Assembly (NCBI RefSeq): GCF_003337485.1
Contig: NZ_QPJJ01000013.1
Location: forward strand, 24,698-88,697
Origin: Saliterribacillus persicus
GTDB lineage: Bacteria > Bacillota > Bacilli > Bacillales > Amphibacillaceae
Direction of reading: 5' to 3'
DNA: 64,000 nt
Shown here: positions 17,502 to 27,794 of the stretch, piece by piece
Layout: every line of letters starts with the position of its first letter
Numbering within the stretch: the first letter of the stretch is position 1
Position numbers and translations under genes: made by a program
The notes under the pieces: generated by a model
Database searches by the model: none
What the model was told of the DNA's origin: nothing
Seen by the model: the letters and a program-made list of their open reading frames with translations, nothing else

Positions 17502-18524
17502 CTATACTTTTTTTTCAATTTTAGTAATGAATGGATTTAATATTAGAGCTGATAGCAAATATAAATTAAGCATACCATAAAGAGGATAGATGTATTTAAT
17601 AAGCGTAGAAAAACCTATAGATACTAATGGAAGCATAAGGCAGGATAAAATGATAGTTATTTTCCATAAGGGTAAATGAATAAATTGTTTCAATCTCGAA
17701 ACTAGTCCTAAGGTGCTTGCAATCGCCGTAGTAAAGATGGCACACCATAACAATATCGAAATAACGATATAAAGACTGAATGGGTAATCTTTTAAGATTG
17801 CAAATAGCGGAATCTCATATACCAGGATCTCTTCTTTAATTTGAATTAAGCTATTGTTATAAATAAAGGAAATCGCACCTAGTATAACGCTACTGCCTAC
17901 TGCAGCGATCCATATCTCTTGTTTTGTCTTAATATTATTACCAACCGCACCTATTACAGCAATTATTGATAACATATTTAATGCAGTAAATGTGAATGCA
18001 GCCTTCCAATTACTCTGATAGGCTAAATCCGTTACAAAAGATAAATCGTTTCTTAAGGTGAAATCAATTAGAACAATGAGTAATCCAGTAAGCAATAAAG
18101 GTAAGATAAAACTATTTATTACCAATACACCTTCAATATCATAAGTAAATACTAGAATTAAGGCAGTAATGATAATCATAATCCCAAGCCAATATGGAAG
18201 GTAAAATGCCTCAAAGGTAGCTCCACTGCCTGCAAACATAATAGAAGTTGTTGAAAATAAATAAAAAATGATCATGGCATCATATATTTTTGCAATTTTT
18301 CTTCCAACTAATGTTTCTAATAATGGAAAGTAATGTTCTGTATGTAGGTTTCTGCTTATCGACATTGCTACATAGATTGCGATCATTAACAATAGCGTGA
18401 ATATAAAGATTGCTAGTCCACTTTCCGGTCCGAAAAATTGCCAAAGTTCTCTACCCGACGCATATCCTGCTCCTATCATGGTACCTACGATCAAAAATAT
18501 CCATTTCAGTCCATTCCTCCACAT
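17502..18524 (-). CDS. YkvI-family multi-pass membrane protein
   Basis: A 340-residue protein with about ten transmembrane helices. The first helix carries GTMIGAGYASGRELWQFFG, a glycine-rich unwound-helix signature of the LeuT/APC-like transporter fold, as in B. subtilis YkvI. It is probably a transporter whose substrate is unknown. The start is set at the ATG at 18524 because GGGGGAGAA is correctly spaced. A cytoplasmic basic C-terminus ends the protein. It stands alone between yyzM and a hypothetical membrane gene. Confidence 0.8.
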   Translation of the reverse strand: MWRNGLKWIFLIVGTMIGAGYASGRELWQFFGPESGLAIFIFTLLLMIAIYVAMSISRNLHTEHYFPLLETLVGRKIAKIYDAMIIFYLFSTTSIMFAGSGATFEAFYLPYWLGIMIIITALILVFTYDIEGVLVINSFILPLLLTGLLIVLIDFTLRNDLSFVTDLAYQSNWKAAFTFTALNMLSIIAVIGAVGNNIKTKQEIWIAAVGSSVILGAISFIYNNSLIQIKEEILVYEIPLFAILKDYPFSLYIVISILLWCAIFTTAIASTLGLVSRLKQFIHLPLWKITIILSCLMLPLVSIGFSTLIKYIYPLYGMLNLYLLSALILNPFITKIEKKV

Positions 18525-18840
18525 TGCTTCTCCCCCAATATCTATCGATAACATGTAATACAAGCCTATTGATTAATAGATGTTTATGACTTTAGATGGA
18601 CTTGTATGCTAATTTGGGGATTTTGAGGAGAAAAATAAGCTGCTTATCTTTTAGCTATATCTATATAAAAGAGCTATTCAAGTATTAATATAAACTTGAA
18701 TAACTCTTGTAATGTTTATGCTCTATGAAAATTTAATAATCGTATTAGTAGAATAAATATAACTTTCAATTATATTAGAGTAATTTCTCATTATTGTCTC
18801 TTTCAACTAAGATTATACTTTTGTTAAATTAATTTAAAAG
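18525..18840 (-). terminator. Spacer with the terminator of the 18841-19494 gene
   Basis: GAG-TATTCAAGT (18671-18683) pairs with ACTTGAATA-CTC (18694-18706), 12 of 13 positions. On the minus strand the stem is followed by TTTTATAT. No gene is seen in the rest of this 316-base spacer. Confidence 0.7.
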
Positions 18841-19494
18841 TTACCAATCAATATACCTAACTTCATCCATTCCAAACAGTTTATCTGCAATTAGATTGCC
18901 ATCCTTATCTAAAGCCCTTATTGTCCATGTTTCCTCAGAGTACTCATTGAGAACAAAAAAGGCATGATTAATAGTCACCTCTTCAATATGATAACTATCG
19001 GAGTATTTTTTAACTGTTTCCAAATTAAAGTGGTATTTGTCTGTTGGCGTTAAATTTCTTAGATGATTACCAACTACAATGTATTTTATATCTGAATTAG
19101 TAATTCTTACGCCAATCATAAACCCATCTTCTTCATTACTTCCATAACCAGCAACTTGAAAGGGTTTGTTTCTTTCAACAGCATACTTAGAAGTACCGCC
19201 CGAGTAATGATATAAAAATCCAAGGTTGCGTTTTACTTTTGCTAATCCAAATGTATTATCGTTTACATTTTCGTATAATATTGCTTTACCGTAATTTGTA
19301 TTTATATCTTCTATGACACTAGAACCGATAGGTAATGCACTGGATGCAGTAAAGCGAAAGCCGGTTAGAAATAAAATTCCTATGATTATTATTAAAATTA
19401 CAACAAGGAATTTCCAGGGCTTCCTTCTTTTAATAGTTACATATAGAACAATTCCAATCAAAGCTATTGCTAAGAAAACCAATAAAATATTCAT
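18841..19494 (-). CDS. Membrane-anchored hypothetical protein
   Basis: 217 residues. Two hydrophobic helices (about 3-20 and 28-46) surround a basic KRRKPWK loop. A soluble, probably extracytoplasmic domain of about 170 residues follows, rich in beta-strand-like alternation (SSVIEDINTNYGKAILYEN, VGNHLRNLTPTDKYHFN). No catalytic motif is visible. Such short two-helix proteins with an outer domain are common hypothetical genes in Bacillus. It has its own terminator. Function unknown. Confidence 0.7.
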   Translation of the reverse strand: MNILLVFLAIALIGIVLYVTIKRRKPWKFLVVILIIIIGILFLTGFRFTASSALPIGSSVIEDINTNYGKAILYENVNDNTFGLAKVKRNLGFLYHYSGGTSKYAVERNKPFQVAGYGSNEEDGFMIGVRITNSDIKYIVVGNHLRNLTPTDKYHFNLETVKKYSDSYHIEEVTINHAFFVLNEYSEETWTIRALDKDGNLIADKLFGMDEVRYIDW

Positions 19495-19644
19495 AAAACT
19501 TGCTTTAAATCCCCCTTTAAAAGTGGTTATATTATTTTTTTGAATACCTCACTATTAGCTTAATAGGAACAATTTTTATATTGTTACAATTAAAACATGA
19601 CAGTATTATCCTTAATAACAAACTTTTTAAAAGCCAAGATGAGA

Positions 19645-20349
19645 TTAAAATATAAAGGTATAGATGCTCCAAAATAAAAATAAGGTCAAAATACTAGGTA
19701 GTAGGTTTGCAATTCTAATTTTAGTTATTTGCAAAATATTAAGCCCAATGGCGATAATAAGTAAACCACCTGTTGCTGTTAATTCCGTTATAAAAAGTTC
19801 CATTGCGCTTTGTGGAATCCATTGGTTAATATAGGCTGCTCCTAATGCTATGGAGCCTTGATATAACACCACTGGAATCACGGAGAATATTACCCCAAAT
19901 CCTAACGTACTCGTTAAAATAAGAGCCATAAAACCATCTAGAAAAGCTTTTGTTATTAAAACCTCATGGTCATTTCTTAGTCCACTATCGAGAGCGCCAA
20001 TCACTGCCATAGCTCCAATTACGAAGATCAATGTAGCTGTGATAAATCCTTGTGCGATATTTCCTTGGTTTTTAATACTAACCTTGCTTTCAATCCAATG
20101 TCCTATAGCATTTAATTTTTCCTCTAGTTGCATGCTTTCACCAATCACTGCTCCTGATAATACACTTAGGAGGATTAATACAATATTGGATCCTTCTAGA
20201 GCCATCTGTATACCTAATAGCAATACGACTAAGCCTATTCCAAATAAAACTGTTTCTTTCATTCGCTCCGGGATATTTCTAAACAATAATCCGATGGCTA
20301 CACCTACAATAATTAACGCTCCATTAACGAGCGTTCCTAATAATGCCAT
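19645..20349 (-). CDS. DUF554 membrane protein (YqgA/YdfK family)
   Basis: 234 residues from the ATG at 20349, with GGAGTGAG upstream. The MALLGTLVNGALIIVGVAIG start, GIGLVVLLLGIQMAL, GALDSGLRNDHEVLITKAFLDG and the EL(T)ATGGLLIIAIGLNIL end identify DUF554, with six to seven transmembrane helices and internally repeated GxxxG patterns. The function is unknown, although transport has been suggested. An in-frame start at 20403 is rejected because it falls inside the parB terminator hairpin. Members lie downstream of parB in several Bacillaceae. Confidence 0.88.
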   Translation of the reverse strand: MALLGTLVNGALIIVGVAIGLLFRNIPERMKETVLFGIGLVVLLLGIQMALEGSNIVLILLSVLSGAVIGESMQLEEKLNAIGHWIESKVSIKNQGNIAQGFITATLIFVIGAMAVIGALDSGLRNDHEVLITKAFLDGFMALILTSTLGFGVIFSVIPVVLYQGSIALGAAYINQWIPQSAMELFITELTATGGLLIIAIGLNILQITKIRIANLLPSILTLFLFWSIYTFIF

Positions 20350-20377
20350 ATACTCACTCCAATAGCTTTCATCCATA

Positions 20378-20420
20378 GAAAAGGTCTGATCATATACAAA
20401 CACGTATGTATGATCAGACC
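20378..20420 (-). terminator. Terminator of parA-parB
   Basis: GGTCTGATCATA (20383-20394) pairs perfectly with TATGATCAGACC (20409-20420). On the minus strand TTTTCT follows. It lies seven bases from the parB stop. Confidence 0.85.
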
Positions 20421-20426
20421 TATCAT

Positions 20427-21263
20427 TTATTCAAGGATTTCAAGGATGCGATTTAGATCTTCATCTGAGAGAAATTCGATCTCTATTTTTCCTTTACGCT
20501 TTCCTTTATGAATCTTAACGCTTGTTCCAAAATAATCGCGTAATTCATTTTCTTTTTCTACGATGAACACATCTTTTTTTACTGCTTTTTTCTTTTCTTC
20601 TTGTTTTTTATCATTGATTTGCTGGATAAGCTGCTCTACTTGTCTAACATTTAAACTTTCATCTCTAATTCGCTTGATAACTGCAGTAAGCTTTGTCTTA
20701 TCTTTTAAGCCTAATAATGCTCTCCCCTGCCCCATAGATAATTCTCCATTATTTATATAGGCAATTACTTCTTTAGGTAAACTTAGTAATCGGACAATAT
20801 TGGCGATATGCGATCTACTTTTACCTAATCTTGCAGATAATTGTTCTTGTGTGATGGAGAGTTCCTTCATTAATCTTTCATAAGCATAGGCTTCTTCAAT
20901 AGGAGTTAAATCTTCACGTTGAAGGTTTTCTAATAGAGCAACTTCCATCATTTTTTCATCGGTTAAGTCTTTAATTATAGCTGGAACTTTTTTAAGACCT
21001 GCTTCTTTTGCTGCTCTAAATCTTCTCTCACCTATAACAATCTCATAGCCTTTAATACTTTTCCTTACAATTAAAGGTTGAAGAATGCCATATTCAAGGA
21101 TAGAGTCCTTTAGTTCTTCAATCGCATCCGCATCAAATACTTTTCTAGGCTGATAGGGATTTGGTCTACACTCTTTTACTTCAACTTCTTGGATTTTTTG
21201 CTCATCATTTTCATCTAATTCTGGAAAGAAGGCGTTAATTCCTTTCCCCAACCCTTTCGCCAT
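20427..21263 (-). CDS. parB: Chromosome partitioning protein ParB (Spo0J)
   Basis: ParB clamps load at parS, spread along DNA and recruit SMC; with ParA they segregate the origin and govern sporulation entry. 278 residues from the ATG at 21263. The CTPase domain has ECRPNPYQPRK, GERRFRA and ENLQREDLTPIEEA (the GxRR and ENxQR signatures). A helix-turn-helix follows (LSARLGKSRSHIANIVRLL), with the C-terminal dimerisation domain last. The start overlaps the end of parA by 29 bases, showing coupling. Two parS sites occur in this window. Confidence 0.97.
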   Translation of the reverse strand: MAKGLGKGINAFFPELDENDEQKIQEVEVKECRPNPYQPRKVFDADAIEELKDSILEYGILQPLIVRKSIKGYEIVIGERRFRAAKEAGLKKVPAIIKDLTDEKMMEVALLENLQREDLTPIEEAYAYERLMKELSITQEQLSARLGKSRSHIANIVRLLSLPKEVIAYINNGELSMGQGRALLGLKDKTKLTAVIKRIRDESLNVRQVEQLIQQINDKKQEEKKKAVKKDVFIVEKENELRDYFGTSVKIHKGKRKGKIEIEFLSDEDLNRILEILE

Positions 21264-22017
21264 TGGCAATCACTTCCTTTGCTAAGTCAAGATATACTTC
21301 TGCACCTCTTGATTTTGGATCATACGTGATAATAGGTTGTCCATGACTCGGAGCTTCACTAAGCCTCACATTCCTTGGTATAACCGATTTATATACTTTA
21401 TCTCTAAAATATTTTTTCACTTCTTCAATTACTTGAATTCCTAAATTAGTACGTGCATCAAGCATGGTTAAAAGAACTCCTTCAATCATAAGCTCTGTGT
21501 TTAAATGCTTTTGTACTAATCGTATTGTGTTTAATAGTTGACTCAAACCTTCTAATGCATAATATTCACACTGCACAGGGATTAATACCGTATCAGCTGC
21601 TGTTAGAGCATTTATCGTTAGTAACCCAAGTGAAGGAGGACAATCAATTAGAATGTAGTCATAGTTGTTTTTTACACTGCTTATCGCTTTACTTAATCTG
21701 ACTTCTCTTGAAATAGTAGAAACTAATTCAATTTCAGCACCTGCTAATTGAATTGTGGCAGGTATAATGTCCAGATTATTCACATCCGTATGTACGATAA
21801 CATCAGTTGCGTCAGCATCATCAACTAATACATTGTAGATACACTGATCCATATCTGCTTTATTAATTCCTAACCCACTCGTCGCATTTCCTTGAGGATC
21901 AATATCGATCATTAATACTTTTTTATCTAAATATGCTAAACAAGCACTCAAGTTAACCGATGATGTGGTTTTGCCGACGCCTCCCTTTTGGTTTGCAACG
22001 GCTATTATTTTTCCCAT
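21235..22017 (-). CDS. parA: Chromosome partitioning ATPase ParA (Soj)
   Basis: A deviant Walker ATPase that binds DNA as an ATP dimer, regulates DnaA and moves ParB-bound origins. 260 residues. The deviant Walker A KGGVGKTT lies at 11-18 with signature lysines 11 and 16. DIDPQGNATSG follows, then Walker B DYILIDCPPSLG. It forms an operon with parB, with overlapping frames, and sits between noc and parB as in Bacillus. Confidence 0.98.
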   Translation of the reverse strand: MGKIIAVANQKGGVGKTTSSVNLSACLAYLDKKVLMIDIDPQGNATSGLGINKADMDQCIYNVLVDDADATDVIVHTDVNNLDIIPATIQLAGAEIELVSTISREVRLSKAISSVKNNYDYILIDCPPSLGLLTINALTAADTVLIPVQCEYYALEGLSQLLNTIRLVQKHLNTELMIEGVLLTMLDARTNLGIQVIEEVKKYFRDKVYKSVIPRNVRLSEAPSHGQPIITYDPKSRGAEVYLDLAKEVIANGERVGERN

Positions 22018-22185
22018 GATGTCACCTACCTCTAAGTCTCTTTGTCTATCATTTTATCATGTTATTTTCTATTAGAACGAAATATTTTTCTATTGATCTT
22101 AAAATGATTAAATAGTTCGATAATGTCTATGCTATATTGACTGTTTCTTCTATATATCTATTAATATTATTGAATTTCATCATAA

Positions 22186-22280
22186 AACGCTCATACTTTT
22201 ATAAAAGTATAAGCGTTCTCCAACCTATACTGAAGTTGTGAAGCAAGAAAAAATACCCATCCATTTCTGTTTAGATGGGA
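22186..22280 (-). terminator. Tandem terminators after noc
   Basis: First stem: CCCATC (22256-22261) with GATGGG (22274-22279), followed on the minus strand by about eight T. Second stem: AACGCTCATACTTTT (22186-22200) with AAAAGTATAAGCGTT (22203-22217), 14 of 15 pairs, followed by TTTTATG. Together they insulate parA from noc. Confidence 0.75.
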
Positions 22281-22286
22281 GCTATG

Positions 22287-23153
22287 CTACTTTTTCTTTG
22301 GAATCTTAATGGTTATTTGATAATAGTCATCATGATCTTCTTCGTCGGTTACTAGATTCATACCTGTATCTGAAACCATATTAATAGATTGACGAATTGT
22401 ATTCATAGCAATTCGCATATCTTTATTAACACCTTTTAGCCTTGGTTTCTTCTGCGGTTTTTTATCGGACAGCATTCTTTCTATGCGAGCTTCCGTTTGT
22501 TTTACATTTAACTCTTTTTCAATTATCTCTACTAATAGCTTCTCTTGCTTTTCCGAGTCTTTTAATGCAATTAATGCTCTAGCATGACGTTCGGTAATTT
22601 GTTTATTTAAAATTGCTACTTGAACTTCTTCTGGTAGTTTTAATAACCTCATTTTATTCGCAATTGTTGATTGGTTTTTACCTAACCTTTGTGCTAGTGC
22701 TTCTTGCGTTAGCTGATGTAATTCTAGTAAACTCTCGTACGCTTTTGCCTCTTCAATAACGGTTAATTCTTCTCGCTGTAAATTCTCTATTAAAGCAACC
22801 GAAGCTGTTTCTTTGTCACTCATGTTGCGAATAATTGCCGGGATAGTCTTCCATTCTAAATGGTTAGCAGCACGCCATCTTCTTTCACCAGCAATAAGCT
22901 CGTACTTTTCTGTATCGGCATCTTCAACTTTTCTAAGTACAATCGGTTGAATCAATCCATGGGTATGTATGGTTTGAGCCAATTCTTCTATCTTTTCCTG
23001 ACTAAAAATAGTACGAGGTTGAAACCGGTTTGCTTCTATTAGTTCAAGAGGAATCTCCATAACCTCATCAGGATGATAAGCTTCCTGGTCATCTTCTACC
23101 TCGTGCTCTTCCTTATCTCCTAAGCCAAATAATCGACTAAATGGGTGTAACAT
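22287..23153 (-). CDS. noc: Nucleoid occlusion protein Noc
   Basis: A ParB paralogue that binds NBS sites and the membrane to keep FtsZ from assembling over the nucleoid. 288 residues. The amphipathic N-terminus [12 protein letters not shown] is the membrane-targeting helix of Noc, which ParB lacks. The CTPase core includes [18 protein letters not shown] and [14 protein letters not shown], and then the helix-turn-helix [28 protein letters not shown] precedes the ATG. A parS site lies 40 bases upstream. The position between parA and rsmG is conserved and separates Noc from true ParB. Confidence 0.96.
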   Translation of the reverse strand: MLHPFSRLFGLGDKEEHEVEDDQEAYHPDEVMEIPLELIEANRFQPRTIFSQEKIEELAQTIHTHGLIQPIVLRKVEDADTEKYELIAGERRWRAANHLEWKTIPAIIRNMSDKETASVALIENLQREELTVIEEAKAYESLLELHQLTQEALAQRLGKNQSTIANKMRLLKLPEEVQVAILNKQITERHARALIALKDSEKQEKLLVEIIEKELNVKQTEARIERMLSDKKPQKKPRLKGVNKDMRIAMNTIRQSINMVSDTGMNLVTDEEDHDDYYQITIKIPKKK

Positions 23154-23193
23154 ACTTCAAACACCACCTTAAATTAACTTTACCTATTTCAAA

Positions 23194-23209
23194 TGTTTCA
23201 CGTGAAACA
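23194..23209. promoter_or_regulatory. parS: parS centromere site 2, upstream of noc
   Basis: TGTTTCACGTGAAACA is a perfect 16-bp palindrome matching the parS consensus. It lies in the leader region of noc, 41 bases upstream of its ATG, so ParB spreading here could affect noc expression. The rest of 23210-23373 shows nothing assignable. Confidence 0.96.
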
Positions 23210-23373
23210 TTGATCCGATGATCATAACCTCTTTTATTTTATCACATATCAATTAAAAAATCGTAACTATATGGAATAAAACACAAAAAAATAATAATTA
23301 TCAACATTAAATTTCACTCTTTTTTAAAATTGCGACTTGCTCAACTCAAGTCTAAATAATTTGGTGAGCACAT

Positions 23374-23416
23374 AAAAAAAGAGAAGCACCAATATTTTGG
23401 TACCTCCCTTTTTTAT
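23374..23416. terminator. Terminator of the rsmG-side operon
   Basis: An imperfect stem (GAG-AG-ACCA at 23381-23391 with TGGTACCTCCC at 23398-23408) is flanked by A7 on one side and T6 on the other. It can work both ways and lies 28 bases beyond the rsmG stop. Confidence 0.7.
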
Positions 23417-23443
23417 ATGAAACACCCTCTATTAAAGTGAACT

Positions 23444-24160
23444 TTAAGTTAATGGATTTTTATTTGGTGTCCCTGGTTTTCTCGGGTATTGCTTTGGTGT
23501 TTTTCTTTTTTTATCAATGAAAACAATATTTCTTTCTCCATTGTTATTTGGAAGTTCAAAAGAAGTAACATGGTTAATTTCCCCACCAAGTAATTCTATT
23601 GCATTTTTTGCCTCCATTAATTCCTCTTCTACTTTTGGACCCTTCATTGCAATAAAAGTTCCTTTCGTTTCACATAAAGGTAAGCACAATTCACTTAGAA
23701 CGGCCATTTTAGCAACCGCTCTACCTAATACAACCTGAAACTTGTGTCTGAATTTATCATTTTTAGCAAACAGCTCTGCCCGATCATGATAAAAAGAAAC
23801 ACCTGTAAGCTCTAGTGAAGCTGCTAAATGATTGAGGAATGTAATCCTTTTTTGCAAGGAATCTACAATAGTAACCTGTATTTCAGGAAAACAAATCTTT
23901 AAAGGGATGCTAGGAAAGCCAGCGCCTGCCCCTACATCACACAAATGAATAGGCTGATTAAAGTCGAAATAAAAAGCTGCTGAAATAGAATCATAAAAAT
24001 GCTTTAAAAATACTTCTTCTTTGTCAGTGATTGCTGTTAAATTCATTTTTTGATTCCATTCCACTAAAAGCTCGTAATAGGTTTCAAATTGTTGTACTTG
24101 CTTATCCGATAAAACGATACCTTCTTTTTCTAAGCTTTTCTTAAAGGTTTCAAGATTCAT
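23444..24160 (-). CDS. rsmG: 16S rRNA (guanine-527-N7) methyltransferase
   Basis: RsmG (GidB) methylates G527 in the decoding-region helix 18 of 16S rRNA; its loss gives low-level streptomycin resistance. 238 residues. SAM-binding motif [16 protein letters not shown] lies at about 69-84, with [13 protein letters not shown] as the acidic loop, [14 protein letters not shown] later, and [20 protein letters not shown] near the N-terminus. It follows mnmG by about 23 bases in the same direction, the classical gidA-gidB pair. Confidence 0.97.
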   Translation of the reverse strand: MNLETFKKSLEKEGIVLSDKQVQQFETYYELLVEWNQKMNLTAITDKEEVFLKHFYDSISAAFYFDFNQPIHLCDVGAGAGFPSIPLKICFPEIQVTIVDSLQKRITFLNHLAASLELTGVSFYHDRAELFAKNDKFRHKFQVVLGRAVAKMAVLSELCLPLCETKGTFIAMKGPKVEEELMEAKNAIELLGGEINHVTSFELPNNNGERNIVFIDKKRKTPKQYPRKPGTPNKNPLT

Positions 24161-24183
24161 TGACTGTTTCCTTTCTTAAAACA

Positions 24184-26076
24184 TTATCTATTAGCTGCTT
24201 TTGCAACCTTGCCTTGTTCAATATACACCAAAAGAATAGAAATATCAGCAGGATTCACACCAGAAATCCGAGATGCCTGTGCTACAGATAATGGCCTTAC
24301 TTTTTTAAACTTTTCTTTTGCTTCTGTAGCTATACCACCTATATCATCATAATCTATTCCTTCTGGTATAACTTTATTTTCCATTTTTTTCAAGCGTTCT
24401 ACTTGTTGATTTGACTTGGAAATATAACCCTCATATTTCACTTGGATTTCCACTTGTTCTTTTACCTCAAATGGTAATTCTTGGTCAGAAGGTGTCACTT
24501 TTTCTATAAATGCATAACTGACTTCAGGTCGCTTTAAAAGATCGTATGCTTTAATACCATCTTTTAATCTTGTTCCCCCTACTTCCTCAACCATCGCTTG
24601 TAATTTATCATTCGGTTTTAACTGACATTTTTTCAAGCGGTCTTTTTCTTGGTCGATCCACTCTTTCTTTTGTAAGAATCGTTGGTATCTTTCTTCAGAT
24701 ATTAGACCTAAGTTATAGCCAATATCGGTTAATCTTAGATCAGCATTATCATGTCTTAATAGTAAACGATATTCAGCTCTAGAAGTTAATAAGCGATATG
24801 GCTCACTAGTCCCCTTTGTCACTAAATCATCGATAAGGACACCAATATAGGCTTGAGAACGGTCTAAAATAACACTTTCCTTATTTAATGCCCTCGATGC
24901 AGCGTTAATCCCTGCCATAATCCCTTGTCCTGCTGCTTCTTCATATCCAGAAGTACCATTAATCTGTCCTGCAGTAAATAGACCAGCTGTCTTTTTCACT
25001 TCTAGTGTTGGCCATAATTGCGTTGGTACCACTGCATCATACTCAATGGCATATCCTGCACGCATAATTTCTGCCTCTTCTAAACCAGGTATACTTCTAA
25101 TTATTTTGTGCTGCACGTATTCAGGTAATGAGGTAGATAAGCCTTGTACATATACCTCTTCTGTATTACGTCCTTCTGGCTCCAAGAATATTTGGTGACG
25201 TGGCTTATCATGGAACCGTACAATCTTATCCTCAATAGATGGACAATATCTTGGTCCAGTTCCCTTGATCATACCAGAATACATCGCTGAGAGACCTAAG
25301 TTTTCATTAATGATTTCATGCGTTCCTTCATTCGTATACGTTAACCAGCAAGGAATTTGATCCAAAATAGCTTCTGTCGTTTCATACGAAAAATGCTGTG
25401 GATTATCATCACCAGGCTGTATTTCAGTTTTTGAATAATCAATCGTATGATTATTAACACGAGGAGGTGTACCTGTTTTAAAGCGTACAAGGTCAAAGCC
25501 GATTTTTTCTAGGTTTTCAGCTAATTTGACACTCGCACGTTGGTTATTCGGTCCACTCTCATAAGATATATCTCCTATTATCACACGGCCTCTCATGAAG
25601 GTACCTGTGGTTATGATTACGGATGACGCTCGATAAATCGCATTGGTTTCCGTTATAACCCCTTTAATTTCATCGTTCTCTACAATAAGTTCTTCCACCA
25701 TTGCTTGACGCAATGTTAAATTTTCTTCATTCTCTAATAACCGCTTCATTTCCTGTATATACAATGGCTTATCTGCTTGTGCGCGTAGTGCTCTTACCGC
25801 AGGACCTTTTCCTGTATTCAACATTCTCATTTGAATATACGTTTTATCTATTACTTTCCCCATTAAACCACCTAAAGCATCAATTTCACGAACCACGATA
25901 CCTTTAGCTGGTCCTCCTATGGAAGGATTACAGGGCATAAACGCGATCATATCTAAGTTCATCGTCAACATCAATGTGCTTGCTCCGCGCTTGGCAGCTG
26001 CATACGCAGCCTCTACTCCAGCATGACCCGCACCAATGACAATTACATCATAATTTCCCGCTTCATAAGTTGTCAT
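24184..26076 (-). CDS. mnmG: tRNA uridine-34 carboxymethylaminomethyl modification enzyme MnmG
   Basis: MnmG (GidA) works with MnmE to add the carboxymethylaminomethyl group to wobble U34 of certain tRNAs, using FAD, NADH and a folate carbon. 630 residues is standard. The FAD-binding motif [12 protein letters not shown] is at about 13-24. The signatures [11 protein letters not shown] and [14 protein letters not shown] follow, then [13 protein letters not shown], the second Cys region used in catalysis, and [13 protein letters not shown]. The C-terminal helical part binds tRNA and MnmE. It lies between mnmE and rsmG, 45 bases from mnmE. Confidence 0.98.
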   Translation of the reverse strand: MTTYEAGNYDVIVIGAGHAGVEAAYAAAKRGASTLMLTMNLDMIAFMPCNPSIGGPAKGIVVREIDALGGLMGKVIDKTYIQMRMLNTGKGPAVRALRAQADKPLYIQEMKRLLENEENLTLRQAMVEELIVENDEIKGVITETNAIYRASSVIITTGTFMRGRVIIGDISYESGPNNQRASVKLAENLEKIGFDLVRFKTGTPPRVNNHTIDYSKTEIQPGDDNPQHFSYETTEAILDQIPCWLTYTNEGTHEIINENLGLSAMYSGMIKGTGPRYCPSIEDKIVRFHDKPRHQIFLEPEGRNTEEVYVQGLSTSLPEYVQHKIIRSIPGLEEAEIMRAGYAIEYDAVVPTQLWPTLEVKKTAGLFTAGQINGTSGYEEAAGQGIMAGINAASRALNKESVILDRSQAYIGVLIDDLVTKGTSEPYRLLTSRAEYRLLLRHDNADLRLTDIGYNLGLISEERYQRFLQKKEWIDQEKDRLKKCQLKPNDKLQAMVEEVGGTRLKDGIKAYDLLKRPEVSYAFIEKVTPSDQELPFEVKEQVEIQVKYEGYISKSNQQVERLKKMENKVIPEGIDYDDIGGIATEAKEKFKKVRPLSVAQASRISGVNPADISILLVYIEQGKVAKAANR

Positions 26077-26121
26077 ATGAAAGCTCCTTCCTTTTTTTAT
26101 TGTATAAACAATGTTTATACA

Positions 26122-27498
26122 CTATTTTCCTAAACAAAATTGTGAAAATAATTGATCGATTAAGCTATCTTGAACTGTATCACCAACGATTTCACCAAGT
26201 AATTCCCAAGCTCTTGTAACATCTATTTGAACGAGATCAATCGGCATATTTGCTTCCATTGCTTCTTTCGCATCTTCCAATGCTTGTAATGTTTGCTTTA
26301 ACAGCTGAATGTGTCTAACATTCGATACATAGGACAAGTCTCCAGCATCTAATTCTCCAGCAAAAAAAGTATCTGCAATTGCTTCTTCTAATTCATTCAT
26401 TCCTTTATCCTTAATTAGGCTTGTAGAGATAATTTTTTTGTCACCTGCATACTTTTTTACTTCATCTATATTTAAGTTCTGCTTGAGATCTGTTTTGTTT
26501 ATAATCACAATACACTCTAAACCTTCTACTGCTTCAAAAAGCTTTTTATCCTCTTCTGATAATGCTTCTCCATAGTTTAGAACAAATAAAATTAAATCAG
26601 CTTCTTTTAAAGCCTTTCTGGATCTTTCTACACCAATACGTTCGACGATATCTTCCGTTTCGCGTATACCAGCAGTATCCACTAATCGAAGTGGCACTCC
26701 TCTGATATTTACATACTCTTCAATCACATCTCTTGTCGTACCTGGAATATCCGTCACGATTGCTTTTGTTTCCTGAACAAAGGCATTGAGTAATGAGGAT
26801 TTTCCTACATTAGGCCTTCCAATGATAGCAGTTGCTAAACCTTCTCTCAAGATTTTCCCCTGCTTAGCCATTTTAAGAAGTTTCTCAACCTCTTCATAAA
26901 CAGCATCTGTTCGTTCAATTAACATATGATTCGACATTTCTTCCACATCATCATACTCTGGATAATCAATATTTACCTCAACATGTGCCACCGTTTCGAT
27001 AAGCTGTTGACGTAAGGACCCTACAAGTTGAGATAATTTCCCGTCTAATTGTTTTAATGCGACATTCATTGCTTTGTCTGTCTTAGCACGAATTAAGTCC
27101 ATTACCGCTTCTGCTTGAGATAAATCAATACGACCATTCAAGAAAGCTCGTTTTGTAAACTCACCAGGCTCTGCAAGTCTTGCTCCTTGTAAAAGTGCTA
27201 ATTCCAATAATCGATTAACAGAAGCTAATCCACCATGACAATTTATCTCCACAACATCCTCTGTGGTAAATGTTTTTGGCGCACGCATGACACTTACCAT
27301 AACCTCTTCTACTTGTTCTTTTGTTGAAGGATCGACAATTTTACCATAATGAATCGTATGGGATTTTACCTCCCTAAGATCTTGTCCTTTAAATAACTCA
27401 TTTGCAATTTTTATTGCTTCCTCACCACTTAATCGAACAATTGCAATGGCACCTTCTCCGATTGGAGTTGATATTGCTGCGATTGTATCCTGGTCCAT
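26122..27498 (-). CDS. mnmE: tRNA modification GTPase MnmE
   Basis: MnmE (TrmE) partners MnmG in wobble-U34 modification through a potassium-activated GTPase cycle. 458 residues from the ATG at 27498, with AAGGAGGTG upstream. It has an N-terminal folate-binding domain ([19 protein letters not shown]), a helical domain, and an inserted G domain with G1 GRPNVGKSS (227-235), [17 protein letters not shown] and NKTD. The C-terminal catalytic motif FCLGK (CxGK) is intact. A longer in-frame start is rejected for lack of a ribosome site. DnaA boxes lie in the spacer upstream. Confidence 0.98.
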   Translation of the reverse strand: MDQDTIAAISTPIGEGAIAIVRLSGEEAIKIANELFKGQDLREVKSHTIHYGKIVDPSTKEQVEEVMVSVMRAPKTFTTEDVVEINCHGGLASVNRLLELALLQGARLAEPGEFTKRAFLNGRIDLSQAEAVMDLIRAKTDKAMNVALKQLDGKLSQLVGSLRQQLIETVAHVEVNIDYPEYDDVEEMSNHMLIERTDAVYEEVEKLLKMAKQGKILREGLATAIIGRPNVGKSSLLNAFVQETKAIVTDIPGTTRDVIEEYVNIRGVPLRLVDTAGIRETEDIVERIGVERSRKALKEADLILFVLNYGEALSEEDKKLFEAVEGLECIVIINKTDLKQNLNIDEVKKYAGDKKIISTSLIKDKGMNELEEAIADTFFAGELDAGDLSYVSNVRHIQLLKQTLQALEDAKEAMEANMPIDLVQIDVTRAWELLGEIVGDTVQDSLIDQLFSQFCLGK

Positions 27499-27601
27499 AT
27501 CCTTACACCTCCTTACATTATAATTAATATCTATTTTTAAATCTGTAATTTTTAGTGTCACTAACTTATTAGATTACCACAAACTACAGTCAATTGGAAA
27601 G

Positions 27602-27716
27602 ATATCCACATGACTTTTTCAAAAAAAACTACAAGTAGTTTTATCCACATGTGGATAATCTATATTATTTTTCCTTTTACATCCTATAAATCAACCGAAT
27701 AAAGACCTGTGGATAA
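27602..27716. promoter_or_regulatory. DnaA-box cluster between jag and mnmE
   Basis: TTATCCACA (27641-27649) and its reverse complement TGTGGATAA (27650-27658) abut to form an 18-bp perfect palindrome of two consensus DnaA boxes. A third perfect box lies at 27708-27716 (TGTGGATAA), and a one-mismatch box (ATATCCACA) at 27602-27610. It may bind DnaA as an extra origin module or as a control element for mnmE. Confidence 0.75.
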
Positions 27717-27757
27717 ATAAAAGATATTAAATCTTTTTACCTTTTAATAGTTTCCAT

Positions 27758-27787
27758 AAAAAAAGCACTACACCGAAGTGTAATGCT
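27758..27787 (-). terminator. Terminator after jag
   Basis: AGCACTACAC (27764-27773) pairs with GTGTAATGCT (27778-27787) around a CGAA loop. On the minus strand seven T follow. It separates the yidC-jag unit from mnmE. Confidence 0.88.
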
Positions 27788-27794
27788 TGTCTAT

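Noticed and set aside
20350..20403. Longer N-terminus for the DUF554 protein
   Set aside because: It lies in the parB terminator hairpin; a proper ribosome site precedes the ATG at 20349.
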